Below are positions 47,257-49,878 of a stretch of DNA of 49,878 bases, piece by piece. The notes beneath the pieces were generated by a model. That model was not told the origin of the DNA, ran no database searches, and saw nothing but the letters and a program-made list of their open reading frames with translations. The stretch is from an uncultured Clostridium sp. (GTDB lineage: Bacteria; Bacillota; Clostridia; TANB77; CAG-508): NCBI GenBank assembly GCA_945865665.1, contig CAMBEE010000011.1, positions 1 through 49,878 of the forward strand, written 5' to 3'. Position 1 is the first letter of the stretch, and every line of letters begins with the position of its first letter. The translations under genes and the position numbers were made by a program.

Positions 47257-47503
47257 TACTTCGTAAAGAAAAAGAATCACAAACACTGCCGGGGGTAACA
47301 GTAAAACCCATAATTTCATATAATAAACTAAACTTTATATTACTTTGTGTCTCCCCTATAAAGCAATTATAATAATTATCAATTCTGTAGCAATGTTTAC
47401 AGTTATAGCAGCATTCTGCTTTATTTTCTTTGAAATTTATTATTTTATCTGTCATTTTTACACCATCGATATATACGTTTTTGTTTTTATATTCTTTTTT
47501 CAT
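47240..47503 (-). CDS. YKNVYIxGVK-family small protein, paralogue B, with Cys cluster
   Basis: The protein has 87 aa from the ATG at 47503; the SD GGGGG precedes it, and the longer frame starts inside that SD. N-terminal KNKNVYIDGVKM is as in 45620-45907. A Cys cluster CCYNCKHC plus a later Cys (YYNC) and a C-terminal CDSFSLRS could bind zinc. The C-terminus IDKIK is coded by the promoter for the next gene. Confidence 0.55.
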   Translation of the reverse strand: MKKEYKNKNVYIDGVKMTDKIINFKENKAECCYNCKHCYRIDNYYNCFIGETQSNIKFSLLYEIMGFTVTPGSVCDSFSLRSIDKIK

Positions 47504-47520
47504 ATCTAAACCCCCTTTAT

Positions 47521-47814
47521 TCACTCAAATATAAATTTGCTCTTTAATCTGTTGCCGTCTAAACTAAAATAAAAAGTAAAAAATTCAGTGTCATAGCAAT
47601 AAACTCTACTTTTACCTCTCCAATATACAAGGTTGCTTTTTTGTTTTGCAATTTGCTTTATTTTTTCCATAATCTCATTACTATGGTACGTAGTTTTATA
47701 TTTGCAGTGCTCAGAATTCCAAAGAAAAAATAAAACTAAATCTTTATCAAAATCTGAACAATCGCTAAATAAAGCTAGAATTGTAGATACTCTATCTTTT
47801 ATCTTGTCTTCCAT
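47521..47814 (-). CDS. Hypothetical early protein
   Basis: The protein has 97 aa; the ATG follows AGAGGTG. An acidic helical first half (DRVSTILALFSDCSDFDKDLVLFFLW) is followed by HCKYKTTYHSNEIMEKIKQIAKQ. A basic strand part (LVYWRGKSRVYCYDTEFFTFYFSLDG) ends the protein. The helix-then-strand layout is reminiscent of small regulators, but nothing is diagnostic. It is preceded by a palindrome and followed closely by paralogue B. Confidence 0.55.
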   Translation of the reverse strand: MEDKIKDRVSTILALFSDCSDFDKDLVLFFLWNSEHCKYKTTYHSNEIMEKIKQIAKQKSNLVYWRGKSRVYCYDTEFFTFYFSLDGNRLKSKFIFE

Positions 47815-47847
47815 GATATCACCTCTTGTAAATTGTTATTCATTGAT

Positions 47848-47865
47848 AGCATTTTATAAAATGCT
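47848..47865 (-). terminator. 18-bp perfect palindrome after the 47872-48243 gene
   Basis: AGCATTTTATAAAATGCT is self-complementary over all 18 bases. It lies 7 nt after the stop of the upstream gene and about 35 nt before the next start. Either a weak terminator or an operator. Confidence 0.4.
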
Positions 47866-47871
47866 GGCATT

Positions 47872-48243
47872 TTAATATTCATATTGTAATAAAACACTAA
47901 ACGCTAAAGATATCCCATCCCAATACTGATCTATTATTGCGTAGGTATCGTTATAATAATAATCTATGTAGTAATCATCCTTTATTTTTAGGTAATTTAA
48001 AATTATCTCCCTTATTTTATAATCTTCAAAAGGGATTGGCAGCACTAATCCCTGTAAATAATATTCACATGCTCTAGGTGTAATTTTTCCGCAAACACGT
48101 AAAACATCATTTTTTACTTTAAATTCATACCCTTCTTGCTTACATTCATCTTCTTTTTTCTCAATTGCATTTTTTAGCAATCTTTTATACAATTTTTTAA
48201 GCTTGTTTTTGTTTATTTTTGTTAAAATCTTTTTTCTTGCCAT
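47872..48243 (-). CDS. YLQ/YW-family small protein, paralogue B
   Basis: The protein has 123 aa; the ATG follows GGGGG. A very basic N-terminus (ARKKILTKINKNKLKKLYKRLLKNAIEKKED) is followed by the conserved EGYEFKVKNDV, CEYYLQ, LPIPFEDY and DQYWDGISLA segments shared with paralogue A. It is more basic than A at the start, so nucleic-acid contact is possible. Function unknown. It is the second gene of the early operon from 48685. Confidence 0.6.
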   Translation of the reverse strand: MARKKILTKINKNKLKKLYKRLLKNAIEKKEDECKQEGYEFKVKNDVLRVCGKITPRACEYYLQGLVLPIPFEDYKIREIILNYLKIKDDYYIDYYYNDTYAIIDQYWDGISLAFSVLLQYEY

Positions 48244-48290
48244 ATTATCCCCCTAAAATTTTTTGTCAATTTCACGTAATATTGGATTTA

Positions 48291-48313
48291 TTGACGGCAT
48301 AAAATGCCGTCAA
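48291..48313 (-). terminator. Hairpin after the 48320-48685 gene
   Basis: The 10-bp stem TTGACGGCAT / ATGCCGTCAA with a 3-nt loop lies 6 nt after the stop codon. No strong T-run follows on the - strand, so it may act as an attenuator or mRNA 3'-end structure. Confidence 0.5.
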
Positions 48314-48319
48314 AAGTTT

Positions 48320-48685
48320 TTAGTTGAAAAGCTTTTCAACTAAAGCAAGAAATTCTTTTAAGAGTTTTTCAAGCTCTTCTTTCTCTTTTTCAAGCTCTTC
48401 TTGCCATTGATATTTTGAAATTACATCTTGTGCTTTTTGATCCCATTCACGACAAGAAATTCCATTTTCATACAAATTCTTTCCGGGCATTCCCCTGTAT
48501 CCTGTACAAATAGCGATATTTGTTGAGTACTGTTCAAATGTATATACATCGTAATTCCATCCGTATACGCCAGAATTATAAGCAACCGGTGAATGATAAC
48601 GTAAAAGATGCTGTAGATCACAATAACCTACGGCAACACAACGATAATTTTCTTTCAACTCTTTTCTTGTGATTTTGAATTTCAT
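48320..48685 (-). CDS. Hypothetical early protein with C-terminal coiled coil
   Basis: The protein has 121 aa; the ATG follows GGGGG. It starts MKFKITRKELKEN (the MKF start also seen in EGYFSD proteins). Residues about 15-75 are compact and aromatic (CDLQHLLRYHSPVAYNSGVYGWNYD, CTGYRGMPGKN). Residues about 85-121 form a Glu/Lys/Leu coiled coil (LEKEKEELEKLLKEFLALVEKLF). No family recognised. It has its own promoter of the conserved family. Confidence 0.6.
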   Translation of the reverse strand: MKFKITRKELKENYRCVAVGYCDLQHLLRYHSPVAYNSGVYGWNYDVYTFEQYSTNIAICTGYRGMPGKNLYENGISCREWDQKAQDVISKYQWQEELEKEKEELEKLLKEFLALVEKLFN

Positions 48686-48716
48686 ACTAAAACCCCCTAT
48701 ACATTGGTTATAATTA

Positions 48717-48745
48717 TTTATATCATGTTTATTTTATTTTGTCAA
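48717..48745 (-). promoter_or_regulatory. Early promoter, conserved family (TTGACA-N17-TATAAA)
   Basis: On the - strand: TTGACA at 48745-48740, spacer AAATAAAATAAACATGA, TATAAA at 48722-48717, then ATAACCAAT and GGGGG. It is nearly identical over more than 55 bp to the promoter and leader at 48938-48966. The -35 encodes IDKIK of the upstream protein. Confidence 0.85.
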
Positions 48746-48905
48746 TGCATTTTTTACCCCCTTTTTTCTGCATTGTTTGTAGTGCAAACTCATGCCATAT
48801 TTTATTGTAATCGGGTAATACTTTACCCAACCTTATTAATTGTTTGAGTTGTTCACAAGCTTGATCTAATTGTAGATCAAGTAAAGTTTTTTGATATTCA
48901 TTCAT
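48729..48905 (-). CDS. 58-aa helical early protein, first gene of the leftward early region
   Basis: The ATG at 48905 follows GGGGGTTTCATA, and the TAA is at 48731-48729. One helix TLLDLQLDQACEQLKQLIRLG is followed by PDYNKIWHEFALQTMQKKGG and a basic end KKCIDKIK. It lies directly downstream of the outermost early promoter and should be among the first genes transcribed. Possibly a host-takeover or regulatory peptide. No family recognised. Confidence 0.6.
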   Translation of the reverse strand: MNEYQKTLLDLQLDQACEQLKQLIRLGKVLPDYNKIWHEFALQTMQKKGGKKCIDKIK

Positions 48906-48937
48906 TATGAAACCCCCTATAAATTGGTTATAATATA

Positions 48938-48966
48938 TTTATAACATGTTTGTTTTATTTTGTCAA
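48938..48966 (-). promoter_or_regulatory. Outermost early promoter, conserved family (TTGACA-N17-TATAAA)
   Basis: On the - strand: TTGACA at 48966-48961, spacer AAATAAAACAAACATGT, TATAAA at 48943-48938. It faces away from the 48970-49743 control region and starts leftward early transcription. Confidence 0.85.
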
Positions 48967-49116
48967 GTATTTTTCGAAAAATTTTTAATATTTATTTACA
49001 AAAAACCAGGCTTTTATTTTATATAAATTGATATATTTTAGATATTGGAATTGTTAAAAATTGGTTAAAATTATATTGTTATGTACAAGTTTATAATATA
49101 CAATGAGATAGATAGG

Positions 49117-49139
49117 AAAGTGTAACAAAAACGTTGCAA
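49117..49139 (+). repeat. Iteron-like repeat copy 1
   Basis: AAAGTGTAACAAAAA-CGTTGCAA. It is preceded by a TATAAT-containing stretch (49092-49097) and GATAGATAGG, which recur before copy 2. Confidence 0.8.
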
Positions 49140-49204
49140 AAATTCTTAATAAATAAAAATTTATCGATTAGTGCAAGTTATTAGTATATAATGATATAGA
49201 TAAG

Positions 49205-49228
49205 AAAGTGTAACAAAAAGCGTTGCAA
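49205..49228 (+). repeat. Iteron-like repeat copy 2
   Basis: AAAGTGTAACAAAAA-G-CGTTGCAA, one base longer than copy 1. About 55 bp including the upstream TATAAT and ATAGATAAG are directly repeated relative to copy 1. Confidence 0.8.
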
Positions 49229-49377
49229 CTTTTTACCTAGCGTTTTTTTTGTTTTTTCGGAATTCTATATTTTTTTGGCTATTATTTAGATAAATTTTTA
49301 TCGATAAAAAAATCTTGTATACAAGAATTATTTTTATTTTTTAAAAAATTTTCGGCAAAAAATTTAAAGGCTAAAAT

Positions 49378-49401
49378 TTGCAACGCTTTTTGTTACACTT
49401 T
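49378..49401 (-). repeat. Iteron-like repeat copy 3 (inverted)
   Basis: The reverse complement of the copy 2 form: TTGCAACG-CTTTTTGTTACACTTT on the + strand. Confidence 0.8.
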
Positions 49402-49603
49402 CCTTGATATTTACATACTACTAGGTGATTTAAAGAAATTTAAGTATTTATTAAATTGCAACATTTTGCAACGCTCATTTTCAGTTTTATTAAAGTTTAT
49501 TAAGTATTTATAAATATGACAATAATATAAAATATGTCATAATAGACTGAGTTTATTAAAATCAGTATTTTTTGTTACTATACATAGTAATTTTTGCAAC
49601 ATT

Positions 49604-49626
49604 TTGCAACGTTTTTGTTACACTTT
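49604..49626 (-). repeat. Iteron-like repeat copy 4 (inverted)
   Basis: TTGCAACG-TTTTTGTTACACTTT on the + strand, the copy 1 form inverted. It is directly preceded by another TTGCAACATT half-site. Confidence 0.8.
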
Positions 49627-49628
49627 GC

Positions 49629-49660
49629 TGTAATCATTACAAATTTGTAATCATTACAAA
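49629..49660. promoter_or_regulatory. Two tandem palindromic operators
   Basis: Two copies of TGTAATCATTACAAATT (49629-49645 and from 49646). Each contains the dyad TTGTAATCATTACAA or most of it. They sit just upstream of the -35 at 49674, the normal place for a regulator site. Confidence 0.6.
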
Positions 49661-49673
49661 TTTTAATTAGGTA

Positions 49674-49703
49674 TTGACAAAATTAAAAAATTGTGATTGT
49701 AAT
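49674..49703 (+). promoter_or_regulatory. Rightward promoter leaving the window
   Basis: TTGACA (49674-49679), then TGTAAT (49698-49703) with an 18-nt spacer, or TTGTAA with 17. It reads toward the tandem repeat at 49744. Confidence 0.6.
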
Positions 49704-49743
49704 GTACACCAATCCATATACGCCCCTGGAGACATATACTATT

Positions 49744-49878
49744 TGTTAGACATGTTAGACATGTTAGACATGTTAGATATGTTAGATATGTTAGATATGT
49801 TAGATATGTTAGATATGTTAGACATGTTAGACATGTTAGACATGTTAGACATGTTAGACATGTTAGACATGTTAGACA
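49744..49878. repeat. 9-bp tandem repeat, fifteen units, running to the window edge
   Basis: Units of TGTTAGACA or TGTTAGATA follow without interruption: three ACA units, five ATA units, then seven ACA units. One frame reads (Met-Leu-Asp)n from a TTG at 49743 with GGAG 11 nt upstream. The other + frames read Val-Arg-His or contain TAG stops. It may be a coding repeat, a site for protein binding or a leader. Confidence 0.9.

Larger units (their letters stand above)
48970..49743. promoter_or_regulatory. Non-coding AT-rich control region between divergent promoters (possible replication origin)
   Basis: No plausible gene is seen. The region holds four copies of a 23-24 bp iteron-like repeat, extra TTGCAACATTTTGCAACG double half-sites at 49456-49473 and 49594-49611, two tandem palindromes and a rightward promoter. 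Tracts of A and T (for example 49290-49380) could ease strand opening. Origin or operator function is inference. Confidence 0.55.

Noticed and set aside
48243..48290. TTGACA with TAATAT as a promoter for the 47872-48243 gene
   Set aside because: The -10 would overlap the start codon, so the transcript would lack the ribosome site. More likely it is part of a duplicated leader.
1..49878. tRNA or rRNA genes
   Set aside because: No cloverleaf with a GTTC-type T arm and CCA end was noticed by eye. A covariance-model scan would be needed to exclude a divergent tRNA.

Overview
The window is a contiguous piece of a low-GC (roughly one third G+C) tailed-phage genome of the contractile-tail (myovirus) type. 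Left-arm genes encode virion proteins and read on the + strand (1-22811). Lysis, accessory, nucleotide-metabolism, DNA-modification and replication genes read on the - strand (48905 back to 22815). Strong Shine-Dalgarno (SD) sites, TTGACA-N17-TATAAT-type promoters and normal use of TAA, TAG and TGA point to a sigma70-using host with the standard code. The spanin-like nested genes favour a host with an outer membrane. Low-GC diderms that carry Cas12a, such as Treponema-like spirochaetes or Moraxella/Francisella-like proteobacteria, fit, but the host assignment is inference.

Layout. Positions 1-4500 hold the end of an acidic-repeat head protein, a decoration protein, the major capsid protein and an inserted Vsr-like homing endonuclease cassette. 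Positions 4500-9900 hold head-tail connection and neck genes, tail sheath and tail tube. Positions 9900-13400 hold the tail assembly chaperone with a clear -1 frameshift signal, then the tape measure protein. Positions 13400-19900 hold the baseplate (hub, spike, gp25-like, J-like), followed by a tail fibre with a glycine-rich tip (19892-21529) and small membrane proteins. Genes then converge. On the - strand, 22.8-25.1 kb is a lysis and surface cassette. Positions 25.1-29.8 kb hold membrane and accessory genes plus a SNF2-type helicase split into two genes in permuted order. Positions 29.9-34.6 kb hold MazG, Nmad-like and ThyX-like genes and three DNA methyltransferases. Positions 34.6-43.8 kb hold family A DNA polymerase, SF1 helicase with a mini-intein, wHTH protein, AEP primase, SSB-like, DUF1351-like and RecB-like nuclease genes. 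Positions 43.8-48.9 kb are a run of small early genes with several paralogue pairs. Positions 48.97-49.88 kb are a non-coding control region with iteron-like repeats, palindromes, a rightward promoter and a 9-bp tandem repeat.

The most unusual signal is a dispersed set of eight short elements of the form AATTTCTAC-TNNN-GTAGAT. Seven are full or near-full copies and one is degenerate. This is the 19-nt crRNA handle (repeat pseudoknot) recognised by Cas12a, and one copy (5483-5501) is identical to the Francisella-type handle. All eight are intergenic and oriented with transcription. Seven lie just upstream of a ribosome-binding site and one lies just before a terminator. Stem and flank are held constant while the loop varies. 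No Cas gene and no CRISPR array is visible. The elements look like solitary type V-A repeat mimics embedded in phage mRNAs, including those for capsid, sheath and tube. They could act as RNA decoys (anti-CRISPR), as Cas12a-processed mRNA leaders, or as Cas12a-responsive translational switches.
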